Translations under genes and position numbers: made by a program
Assembly: GCA_018883265.1 (NCBI GenBank)
Contig: VEQK01000014.1
Location: forward strand, 1-44,409
Direction of reading: 5' to 3'
Origin: Rhodocyclaceae bacterium
Lineage (GTDB): Bacteria > Pseudomonadota > Gammaproteobacteria > Burkholderiales > Rhodocyclaceae
DNA length: 44,409 nt
In this document: piece by piece, positions 17,617 to 24,664 of the stretch
Numbering within the stretch: the stretch's first letter is position 1
Layout of the letters: each line of letters starts with the position of its first letter
The notes under the pieces: model-generated
The model's input: the letters and a program-made list of their open reading frames with translations, nothing else
Databases searched by the model: none
What the model was told of the DNA's origin: nothing

Positions 17617-20115
17617 ATGACCGATAACACCGAAAACCTCGACCTCCAGCCAGGCGAAGATCAGAACGATCAGCCCGAAGGAGAGACCAGGACTCTCGCC
17701 CTGCAACCGGGTGAAACAGCGCGACTGCCGATGCTGCCGCTGCGCGATGTCGTGGTCTTTCCGCAGATGGTGATTCCATTATTTGTTGGCCGACCCAAGT
17801 CGATCAAGGCGCTGGAATTGGCGATGGAGGCGAACAAAGCTGTCGTTCTTGTCGCCCAGAAGTCGGCGGCGGATGATGATCCCGGTCCGGGTGCACTCTA
17901 TGAGGTCGGTTGCGTTGCCAATATCCTGCAGCTGCTAAAGCTGCCCGATGGCACCGTCAAGGTCCTGGTCGAAGGCACGCGCCGTGCACGCATCGATGGC
18001 ATCGATGCGCAGGATGATCTGTACTTTGCGCGGCTGACCGCGCTCGACAGCGACCATAACGAAGACAATGAAGTCGAAGCCATGCGTCGTGCGCTCGTGG
18101 CCCAGTTCGACCAGTACATCAAACTGAACAAGAAAATTCCGCCGGAGATTCTGTCGTCGATCTCGGGGATCGACGATACGGGTCGTCTGTGCGATACCAT
18201 CGCCGCGCATCTGCCGCTGCGTCTGGAACAGAAGCAGGAAGTCCTGGAGCTGCTGAATGTGCGCGAGCGTACAGAACGTTTGCTCGGTCAGCTCGAATCA
18301 GAAATCGATATCCTGCAGGTGGAGAAGCGCATCCGGGGCCGCGTCAAGCGCCAGATGGAGAAGTCGCAGCGTGAGTACTATCTGAACGAACAGGTCAAGG
18401 CGATTCAGAAAGAGCTGGGAGAGGGCGAAGAGGGTGCCGATCTCGAAGAGCTCGAGAAGAAGATCAAAGCGGCCGGCATGAGCAAGGAAGCACTCAAGAA
18501 GGCCGAGTCCGAACTCAAGAAACTGAAACTGATGTCACCGATGTCGGCCGAAGCCACCGTCGTGCGTAATTTCATCGACACACTGGTGGGGCTGCCGTGG
18601 AAAAAGAAAACCCGGGTGAGCAAAGATCTGGCGGGCGCCGAAAAGATTCTCAACCAGGATCACTATGGTCTGGAACGCGTCAAAGACCGCATCATCGAAT
18701 ATCTTGCTGTACAACAGCGTGTCGACAAGGTGAAGGCGCCGATCCTCTGTCTGGTCGGACCACCGGGCGTCGGTAAGACCTCGCTGGGCCAATCGATCGC
18801 CAAGGCGACCAATCGCAAGTTCATTCGTATGGCTCTGGGTGGCGTGCGTGACGAAGCCGAAATCCGCGGCCACCGTCGTACCTACATCGGTTCGATGCCG
18901 GGCAAGATTCTCACCAGCCTGACCAAGGTCGGTGTGCGCAACCCGCTCTTCCTGCTTGATGAAGTCGACAAGATGGGACAGGATTTCCGTGGCGATCCGT
19001 CATCGGCCTTGCTCGAAGTGCTCGATCCCGAACAGAACCATACCTTCCAGGATCATTACGTCGAAGTCGATTTCGATCTTTCGGATGTCATGTTCGTGGC
19101 GACGGCAAACAGCCTCAACCTGCCAGGTCCGCTGCTAGATCGTATGGAGATCATTCGTCTCTCGGGCTATACCGAAGACGAAAAAGTCAGCATCGCCATG
19201 CGTTATCTGCTGCCCAAGCAGATCAAGAACAACGGCCTCAAGGCCAGCGAAATCTCGGTCAGCGAGCATGCGATCCGTGACATCGTGCGTTACTACACGC
19301 GAGAAGCCGGCGTACGTTCGCTCGAACGCGAATTGTCCAAGATCTGTCGCAAGGTAGTGAAGACACTGCTGCTCAAGAAGAAGGGTGTGGCAGCTTCACG
19401 CATTCAGGTCACGCCGAAGAACCTGGACAAGTTCCTGGGCGTACGTCGCTTTACTTTCGGTATTGCCGAAAAGGAAAACCAGGTCGGCCAGGTCACTGGT
19501 CTTGCCTGGACCGAAGTCGGTGGCGAGTTGCTGACCATCGAAGTCGCCTCGATGCCGGGGAAGGGTGCCGTGCAGCGCACGGGGTCGCTGGGTGATGTGA
19601 TGAAGGAATCGGTCGAAGCAGCGCGTACGGTCGTGCGTGCCCGTGCCCGTCGTCTCGGTATCAAGGATGACGTCTTCGAGAAGACTGATTTGCATGTGCA
19701 TTTCCCCGAAGGCGCAACGCCTAAGGATGGCCCATCGGCCGGTATCGCGATTACCACGGCCATCGTTTCGGCACTGAGTGGTATTCCGGTGCGCTGCGAT
19801 GTCGCCATGACGGGTGAGATTACGCTGCGTGGCGAAGTACTGGCCATCGGCGGCCTCAAGGAAAAACTGCTGGCGGCGGTTCGCGGTGGTATCCAGACGG
19901 CGTTGATCCCCGAGGAGAACGTCAAGGATCTGGCCGAGATTCCCGATACGATCAAGGGTCGAATCGAAATCGTGCCGGTCAAATGGATCGATCAGGTGCT
20001 GGAGCATGCGTTGGCCAGCCAGCCGGTGCCGCTGCCGTCAGAATTACCGGTCGCTACCGAGGCGGTACCTGCCACTGTGGCGCCCGAAGTGGAAGCACCA
20101 CCGGTCCGCCACTGA
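17617..20115 (+). CDS. lon: Lon protease
   Basis: An 832-residue AAA+ protease of the LonA type. The N-terminal substrate domain begins LPMLPLRDVVVFPQMVIPLFVGR. Walker A GPPGVGKT lies at 381-388. The Ser-Lys dyad is Ser707 (DGPSAG) and Lys750 (GGLKEK), 43 residues apart as in E. coli Lon. It degrades misfolded and regulatory proteins. The N-terminus has an acidic extension of about 30 residues and the C-terminus a Pro/Val/Ala-rich tail. The 107-nt gap from clpX contains GTTGAAT-N12-CCCCC, a weak resemblance to a heat-shock promoter. Confidence 0.98.
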   Translation: MTDNTENLDLQPGEDQNDQPEGETRTLALQPGETARLPMLPLRDVVVFPQMVIPLFVGRPKSIKALELAMEANKAVVLVAQKSAADDDPGPGALYEVGCVANILQLLKLPDGTVKVLVEGTRRARIDGIDAQDDLYFARLTALDSDHNEDNEVEAMRRALVAQFDQYIKLNKKIPPEILSSISGIDDTGRLCDTIAAHLPLRLEQKQEVLELLNVRERTERLLGQLESEIDILQVEKRIRGRVKRQMEKSQREYYLNEQVKAIQKELGEGEEGADLEELEKKIKAAGMSKEALKKAESELKKLKLMSPMSAEATVVRNFIDTLVGLPWKKKTRVSKDLAGAEKILNQDHYGLERVKDRIIEYLAVQQRVDKVKAPILCLVGPPGVGKTSLGQSIAKATNRKFIRMALGGVRDEAEIRGHRRTYIGSMPGKILTSLTKVGVRNPLFLLDEVDKMGQDFRGDPSSALLEVLDPEQNHTFQDHYVEVDFDLSDVMFVATANSLNLPGPLLDRMEIIRLSGYTEDEKVSIAMRYLLPKQIKNNGLKASEISVSEHAIRDIVRYYTREAGVRSLERELSKICRKVVKTLLLKKKGVAASRIQVTPKNLDKFLGVRRFTFGIAEKENQVGQVTGLAWTEVGGELLTIEVASMPGKGAVQRTGSLGDVMKESVEAARTVVRARARRLGIKDDVFEKTDLHVHFPEGATPKDGPSAGIAITTAIVSALSGIPVRCDVAMTGEITLRGEVLAIGGLKEKLLAAVRGGIQTALIPEENVKDLAEIPDTIKGRIEIVPVKWIDQVLEHALASQPVPLPSELPVATEAVPATVAPEVEAPPVRH

Positions 20116-20168
20116 AAATAACTTCCGCAACAGCGGGCGGAGGTGGTAAACTTCGCCCCGTTGTTGAT

Positions 20169-20202
20169 TGATGCGGTGCAATAAGTCCCGCATCATCGTT
20201 TT
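20169..20202 (+). terminator. lon terminator
   Basis: TGATGCGG (20169-20176) and CCGCATCA (20188-20195) form an 8-bp stem with an 11-nt loop, followed by TCGTTTT. Confidence 0.6.
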
Positions 20203-20338
20203 ACATCAAGTGCTTAGCGACACAATCGTAAGAGGCACTGACTGGCCCCGATAACTTGGGGGCTATCTTTGTGCATCGTCCCCAGCCGCGCCCAAAGCTT
20301 TTGCTCAAGGGTGCACCGGACGCCGGAATTGCCGGCAT

Positions 20339-20386
20339 CTGTCTGATGGTCGATGTTCTTTGACCACAGACCATCGCGTGAGACAG
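20339..20386 (+). promoter_or_regulatory. Structured 5' leader hairpin of the helicase
   Basis: CTGTCT-GATGGTC (20339-20351) pairs with GACCATC (20369-20375) and AGACAG (20381-20386), with a 5-nt bulge on the 3' side. It ends 31 nt before the ATG. The inner GGTC can also pair with GACC at 20362-20365, so two forms are possible. A regulatory role is inference. Confidence 0.4.
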
Positions 20387-20417
20387 GCGCGACCGGTTTT
20401 CCTGATTGGGGATAAAA

Positions 20418-22166
20418 ATGACTGAACAAGCAATGAGCTCTTTCGAGAGCATGGGCCTGGCCGCGCCTTTACTGAAGGCCATTGAAAACCTGGGCTTCAC
20501 CCAGCCGACGCCGGTACAAGCCGAAGCCGTTCCCGCTGCCCTACAAGGCGGCGACTGGATGGTGAGCAGCCAGACCGGGAGCGGCAAGACAGCCGCCTTC
20601 CTGCTGCCGGTGCTGAACGCCATGATGGCCGGCGGCAATAACTCGCCGATCGATTTGCATCGCGTGATTGGCCCGGCGGGTCTGATTCTGTGCCCAACGC
20701 GTGAGTTGGCACAACAGGTCGCGCAAGATGCGATTGACCTACTCAAGAATAGTAAAGGCATCCGCGTGGCGACGGTGATGGGCGGCATGCCCTACGGCAA
20801 GCAAATGGCGGGTCTGCGTGGTGCGCTGCTCGTCGTTGCGACCCCGGGTCGTCTACTCGACTTGGCACAACGCCGTCAGATTCATCTGGCGGACGTCAAA
20901 ACCCTCGTAGTGGATGAAGCCGATCGCATGCTGGATCTGGGCTTTGCCGAAGATCTCGAAGACATCAATCACCTTTGTCAGAAGCGTGATCAAACGCTGA
21001 TGTTCTCGGCGACCTTTGCGCCGCGCATCATGTCGCTGGCTTCCCGCTTGATGAAATCGCCCGGCCGTCTGGAATTGGCCAGCGCATCGGATCGACATGC
21101 TCAGATTACGCAATCGCTGCACTGGGCCGACAACATGATCCATAAAGAAAAACTACTCGACCATTATCTGCGTGATGCGGAACTAGAACAGGCCGTAGTC
21201 TTTGCCAGCACACAAGTGGAAACGGATCGTCTGGCGGACGCATTGGCCGAGCAAGGGCACGCGGTTGCAGCGCTGCATGGCGCCATGCCGCAGAAAGTCC
21301 GTGCGCATCGTCTGAAGCAGTTGCGTAGCGGTAACGTGCGGGTTCTGGTGGCCACCGATGTGGCAGCGCGTGGTATCGACGTGCCGAGCATTACCCACGT
21401 TTTCAACTTCGGCCTGCCGATGAAGGCCGAGGATTATGTGCACCGTATCGGTCGCACGGGTCGTGCCGGTCGTACCGGTAAAGCGATTACTTTCGCCGAA
21501 CACCGTGACCGCATGAAAGTGCGGACCATCGAAGCGCTGACGGATCAGCGTATCCCGGTGGCGGTGGTGGCGGGCCTGGAGCCGAAGACACCGGAACGCC
21601 CCGAGCGCGGTGGTCGCGGCGAAGGCCGTGGTTTTGGTGGCCGCAGTGAAGGGCGCGGTCGGAGTGGTTCTGGCGGTGGTGGTCGAGGAGCTTTTGGTGG
21701 CCACGGTCGTAGCAGTGCGCCACGTGATTTCGGTGGCCCGCGTGAGCGTGACTTTGGTGATCGAAACGAACGTAGTGAACGTCCAGTGCGAGAATCCCGT
21801 GAGTTCGATGATCGCCCACGGTCGTTTAATGATCGTCCTCGTCGTGAGGGCAGTGCCCCGCGTAGCTTTGGCGATAAGCCCCGCAGTTTCGAGGGTGGTG
21901 CCGGCAAGCCGCGCACCTGGGGGGATAAGCCACGCCAGGGCGGTGAGGGCAGCAAGTCTTTTGCCGAGCGTAAGCCGTGGGGTGACAAACCGCAAGGCGA
22001 TCGTCCGAACCGTGAAGGCCGTTCTTTCGACAAACCAGCCGGTAAGTCATTCAGCAAGCCGTCGGGCAAGAGCTTCGCCAAGCCGGGTGCAAAGCCCGGC
22101 GGCAAAGTGTTCAGCAAGCATAGCGGCACAGGTGGTCATGGGGGCTTTAGTAGCCGCGGTCGCTAA
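20418..22166 (+). CDS. DEAD-box RNA helicase with long basic C-terminal tail
   Basis: A 582-residue RhlE/DeaD-type helicase. All motifs are present: Q motif FTQPTPVQAEAV, SQTGSGKT (51-58), PTRELAQQ, TPGRLLD, DEAD (166-169), FSATFAP and HRIGRTGRAGR. The core ends near residue 385. The remaining 200 residues are low complexity: first RGG/GRG repeats, then RExRxF and RSFxDRP units, then KSFxKP repeats. This tail is likely disordered and RNA-binding. It unwinds RNA, probably in ribosome assembly or cold adaptation. The ATG at 20418 follows GGGGATAAAA; an in-frame TTG at 20406 is less likely. Confidence 0.93.
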   Translation: MTEQAMSSFESMGLAAPLLKAIENLGFTQPTPVQAEAVPAALQGGDWMVSSQTGSGKTAAFLLPVLNAMMAGGNNSPIDLHRVIGPAGLILCPTRELAQQVAQDAIDLLKNSKGIRVATVMGGMPYGKQMAGLRGALLVVATPGRLLDLAQRRQIHLADVKTLVVDEADRMLDLGFAEDLEDINHLCQKRDQTLMFSATFAPRIMSLASRLMKSPGRLELASASDRHAQITQSLHWADNMIHKEKLLDHYLRDAELEQAVVFASTQVETDRLADALAEQGHAVAALHGAMPQKVRAHRLKQLRSGNVRVLVATDVAARGIDVPSITHVFNFGLPMKAEDYVHRIGRTGRAGRTGKAITFAEHRDRMKVRTIEALTDQRIPVAVVAGLEPKTPERPERGGRGEGRGFGGRSEGRGRSGSGGGGRGAFGGHGRSSAPRDFGGPRERDFGDRNERSERPVRESREFDDRPRSFNDRPRREGSAPRSFGDKPRSFEGGAGKPRTWGDKPRQGGEGSKSFAERKPWGDKPQGDRPNREGRSFDKPAGKSFSKPSGKSFAKPGAKPGGKVFSKHSGTGGHGGFSSRGR

Positions 22167-22247
22167 GCACACCGCTATCAGTTAACGCTGACAAACCAAC
22201 GCCGGTTCGGTGGGTAACCCCGCTGACCGGCGTCGTGCGTTTCAGGT

Positions 22248-22275
22248 CTTGAGTTTTTGCGCCTCAGCCCAATAT
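22248..22275 (+). promoter_or_regulatory. Candidate heat-shock (sigma-32) promoter for cbpA
   Basis: CTTGAGT (22248-22254), a 13-nt spacer, and CCCAATAT (22268-22275) resemble the CTTGAAA-N11-16-CCCATNT pattern. It lies 40 nt before the cbpA ATG. The product is a J-domain co-chaperone, so heat-shock control would make sense. No sigma-70 promoter is better placed. Confidence 0.45.
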
Positions 22276-22315
22276 GGCTAAAATAAACGCAGCCAAACAA
22301 TGAGAAAATTCGGGC

Positions 22316-23353
22316 ATGAAATTCAAGGACTATTACGAGATCCTCGGTGTGTCGAGAGATGCTTCGGCCGACGAGATCAAGAAGGCTTTCAAGAAGCTCG
22401 CTCATAAGTTTCATCCGGATATCTCCAAAGATCCGGAGGGTGAAGCGAAGTTCAAAGAGGTCAATGAAGCGTACAAGACGCTCAAAGACCCCGAGCTGCG
22501 CAAAGCCTATGATCAGTTGGGGCGCCATAATCCGGGGGAACAGTTCCGTCCGCCGCCGGGCTGGGAACAGTACGCCCAGGGTGCAGGCTTTGGGGGCGCC
22601 CACGGCGGCGCCGGCGGGTTCGGGGGTGGCGGCTTTGGCGCCGGAGGATTCGAAGGTGCCGGGTTCGAAGATATCGACCTCTCGGAGCTGTTTGCCGAGA
22701 TGGGGCGCGGACGCGGGCAGGCAGGTCGAGGCGCTCACGCCGGCAGTAGTCAGGCTTTCAAGGCGCCGGGCCAGGACTTTGAAGTCACGGCTCATATCTC
22801 GATTGATGAGGCAGCCAAGGGCACCACGCTTGAACTCAATCTCGAAATGCCCGAATACGATGCTCAGGGTCGTCTGCACCGTGTGCCACAAGTTTTTAAA
22901 GCGCGTATTCCTAAAGGCGCAACAGATGGTCAAAAGATGCGGCTGCCTGGCAAAGGTGGCAAAGGCTTCAATGGTGGCGCCAATGGCGATCTGTATCTGA
23001 ACATCGCACTACATCCGCACCCATTATTCCGTGCCGATGGCCACGATCTGTTCCTTGATCTGCCCGTCACCCCGTGGGAAGCAGCTTTGGGTGCCGAAAT
23101 CGATGTGCCGACGCTCGACGGTACCGTGCGCATGAAAATTCCTGCCGGTACGCCCGCGGGTCGCAAGCTACGTCTGGGCGGTCTTGGGCTACCCAAGCCT
23201 AAGGAGGGCGCAGGGGATCTCTACGTCATCGTTCAGATCGCCACGCCGACCGAACTCAACGAGTCGGAAAAGGCGCTGTATCAGCAACTGGCTGAGGCCT
23301 CCACCTTTAACCCGCGTGGTCACTTTGTGGCCGAAGCCCATCGCGCTGCCTGA
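22316..23353 (+). CDS. cbpA: Curved-DNA-binding J-domain co-chaperone
   Basis: A 345-residue class II DnaJ homologue. The J domain covers residues 1-70, with the DnaK-activating HPD at 33-35. It is followed by a Gly/Phe-rich linker (about 95-120: GGFGGGGFGAGGF) and two beta-rich substrate-binding domains. The zinc-finger repeats of DnaJ are absent, as in CbpA. It stimulates DnaK and, in relatives, binds curved DNA. cbpM follows almost directly. A run of DLSELFAEMGRG lies between linker and substrate domain. The ribosome site is weak. Confidence 0.92.
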   Translation: MKFKDYYEILGVSRDASADEIKKAFKKLAHKFHPDISKDPEGEAKFKEVNEAYKTLKDPELRKAYDQLGRHNPGEQFRPPPGWEQYAQGAGFGGAHGGAGGFGGGGFGAGGFEGAGFEDIDLSELFAEMGRGRGQAGRGAHAGSSQAFKAPGQDFEVTAHISIDEAAKGTTLELNLEMPEYDAQGRLHRVPQVFKARIPKGATDGQKMRLPGKGGKGFNGGANGDLYLNIALHPHPLFRADGHDLFLDLPVTPWEAALGAEIDVPTLDGTVRMKIPAGTPAGRKLRLGGLGLPKPKEGAGDLYVIVQIATPTELNESEKALYQQLAEASTFNPRGHFVAEAHRAA

Positions 23354-23361
23354 GGATGACT

Positions 23362-23682
23362 ATGACTGAACAAATCACCACCCTGGAAGCGACCTGGTTG
23401 AGCGTGAGCGAATTTACCCAAGTGGCCGGCCTCCGACAGACCGATGTTGTTGCGTTGGTCGAGGTTGGGGTGCTTAAACCAATCGGGCAGACGCAAAGTG
23501 ACTGGTCCTTTGATAGCGAGGCCATGACGCTGGCGCGTCGTTTGCGCCGCATTCGCGAAGATCTGGAACTGGATCTGGATGTACATGCCCTGGCGTTGGG
23601 TTTCCGGCTACTTGAACGCATTAGTGAGCTGGAATCCGCATTAAATCGGGCTCAGGTTATACAGCTGCAGGTTCGGGGCTGA
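23362..23682 (+). CDS. cbpM: Chaperone modulator CbpM
   Basis: A small MerR-like helical protein (106 residues from ATG 23362). In the family it binds the J domain of CbpA and blocks its co-chaperone and DNA-binding activity. WLSVSEFTQVAGLRQTDVVALVEVGVLKP is the recognisable N-terminal part, and LARRLRRIREDLELDLDVHALALGF the central helix. ATG 23362 is preferred over ATG 23356 because GAGGA (23352-23356) is better spaced. It starts 8 nt after the cbpA stop, so the two form an operon. tRNA-Val follows closely. Confidence 0.88.
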   Translation: MTEQITTLEATWLSVSEFTQVAGLRQTDVVALVEVGVLKPIGQTQSDWSFDSEAMTLARRLRRIREDLELDLDVHALALGFRLLERISELESALNRAQVIQLQVRG

Positions 23683-23688
23683 CTCTGG

Positions 23689-23694
23689 TAGAAT
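23689..23694 (+). promoter_or_regulatory. Likely -10 box for tRNA-Val
   Basis: TAGAAT 15 nt before the tRNA 5' end, identical to the box in front of the tRNA-Leu. The -35 region overlaps the cbpM 3' end and is weak. Confidence 0.45.
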
Positions 23695-23709
23695 AGCGAC
23701 ATCAATCGG

Positions 23710-23785
23710 GGGTTGTTAGCTCAGTTGGTAGAGCGTCTGCCTTACACGCAGAATGTCGGCGGTTCGAGCCCGTCACAACCCACCA
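23710..23785 (+). tRNA. tRNA-Val (anticodon UAC)
   Basis: A 76-nt cloverleaf. GGGTTGT pairs with ACAACCC, followed by A and an encoded CCA (23783-23785). The anticodon arm TCTGC-CTTACAC-GCAGA has anticodon TAC. The D arm GCTCAGTTGGTAGAGC and T loop TTCGAGC are standard. Part of this tRNA (23736-23757) is repeated at 24635-24656. Confidence 0.97.
23736..23757 (+). repeat. Direct repeat copy 1 (anticodon arm of tRNA-Val)
   Basis: 22 nt covering the anticodon stem-loop and variable region. It is identical to 24635-24656. Seven further bases (GGCGGTT) also match, after one inserted A in the distal copy. The repeat is a candidate attachment-site core. Confidence 0.85.
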
Positions 23786-23797
23786 CCGGATTCGATC

Positions 23798-23826
23798 AAA
23801 CCCGCCCATGTGGCGGGTTTTGTTTT
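23798..23826 (+). terminator. tRNA-Val terminator
   Basis: AAACCCGCC (23798-23806) and GGCGGGTTT (23812-23820) make a 9-bp stem with a CATGT loop, followed by TGTTTT. Confidence 0.88.
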
Positions 23827-23861
23827 ATCGCAACCCATTGAGAGTATGGTTAAATTAAGCC

Positions 23862-24161
23862 ATGAGATTGACGCCAGCCCAAATTGACACTATCCGCACA
23901 ACTGCCAGGCAGTTAATAGGAGACGGCGTGCGTGTCACATTGTTCGGATCGCGTGTCGATGATGAAAAAAAGGGCGGCGATGTTGACCTCATGGTCGAAA
24001 CATCTTTCGTGATTACAGAACCGGCTGTACTGAGCGCACGGTTCGCCAGTCGTATATCGCGAGCCATGCATGGTCGCAAAGTGGATGTTGTATTGAAAGC
24101 GCCGAATCTTCAAACTCAATCGATCCACCACATTGCAGAGGCAACCGGAGTCCTCCTGTGA
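23862..24161 (+). CDS. mntA: MntA-type nucleotidyltransferase antitoxin
   Basis: A 99-residue minimal nucleotidyltransferase. The active site is GSRVDDEKKGGDVDL: Gly29-Ser30 and the metal-binding Asp40 and Asp42. In type VII toxin-antitoxin pairs this enzyme adds AMP to a tyrosine of the HEPN toxin and so silences it. The next gene, whose GTG overlaps this stop codon, has the matching HEPN motif, so the pair can be called with fair confidence. A near-palindrome ATGGTTAA-A-TTAAGCCAT (23846-23863) overlaps the start codon and could be an operator. The gene lies directly after tRNA-Val and its terminator. Confidence 0.85.
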   Translation: MRLTPAQIDTIRTTARQLIGDGVRVTLFGSRVDDEKKGGDVDLMVETSFVITEPAVLSARFASRISRAMHGRKVDVVLKAPNLQTQSIHHIAEATGVLL

Positions 24162-24634
24162 AACTCGATCCGGCGCTGCATTTGCGGCTTAAATTTCTCT
24201 GTCGGGTTGTTCAGAGAGAAGCGCATTATCTTCAAGAGACTGATACCCGACTGTTTGCCGAAGATCTGACCGCAGAGTCACTCAAGCGCATTGCCAGCGA
24301 CCCGATTCTGGCAGAGCGTTTGGATGCCTTCGTCAGCCGCTTTGGACGACTACAGGATACGTTGGCTGACAAATTGTTGCCTGCATTGCTGGATGCGATG
24401 GCAGAACACAAGGGCGCCGCGATTGAAAACCTCGACCGAGCAGAGAAACTGGGTTGGTTGGACTCTGCCGATGTATGGTTTGAGATACGTAAATTGAGAA
24501 ACCAGATGGTGCACGAATATATTGAAGATCTCGTTATTCTCGCCAACGCACTAACAGCAGGGCATGACTATGTGCCGACACTGGTTGAAACCGCCGCCAG
24601 GCTAACCGAACGGGTACAACAGCGAATTAGCTAA
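24158..24634 (+). CDS. hepT: HepT-type HEPN toxin
   Basis: A 158-residue all-helical protein. The motif RNQMVHEY (Arg114, His119, Tyr121) is the RX4HXY signature: Arg and His of the HEPN ribonuclease site, and Tyr the known AMPylation target of MntA. The toxin is expected to cleave RNA, in some cases tRNA ends. The start is the GTG at 24158, overlapping the mntA stop (GTGA), so translation is coupled. The gene ends exactly where the duplicated tRNA-Val fragment begins. All key residues are present, so the pair looks functional. Confidence 0.83.
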   Translation: MKLDPALHLRLKFLCRVVQREAHYLQETDTRLFAEDLTAESLKRIASDPILAERLDAFVSRFGRLQDTLADKLLPALLDAMAEHKGAAIENLDRAEKLGWLDSADVWFEIRKLRNQMVHEYIEDLVILANALTAGHDYVPTLVETAARLTERVQQRIS

Positions 24635-24664
24635 TCTGCCTTACACGCAGAATGTCAGGCGGTT
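24635..24664 (+). repeat. Direct repeat copy 2 (displaced tRNA-Val fragment)
   Basis: The first 22 nt (24635-24656) match tRNA-Val 23736-23757 exactly. After an inserted A, GGCGGTT (24658-24664) also matches. Similarity then stops, so the tRNA 3' end is missing. The copy begins right after the hepT stop and overlaps the 3' end of the converging MFS gene, whose stop codon (complement of 24655-24657) uses the inserted A. It is a probable attR-like scar. Confidence 0.85.

Larger units (their letters stand above)
20116..20417 (+). other. Intergenic region lon to helicase (302 nt)
   Basis: No gene is seen. It holds a lon terminator hairpin (20169-20195) and a large hairpin close to the helicase start (20339-20386). 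The helicase message may have a long 5' leader. Confidence 0.5.

Noticed and set aside
21183-21995. Minus-strand ORF with Thr-rich product in the helicase tail
   Set aside because: A shadow of the RGG-rich coding repeats; no ribosome site or family.
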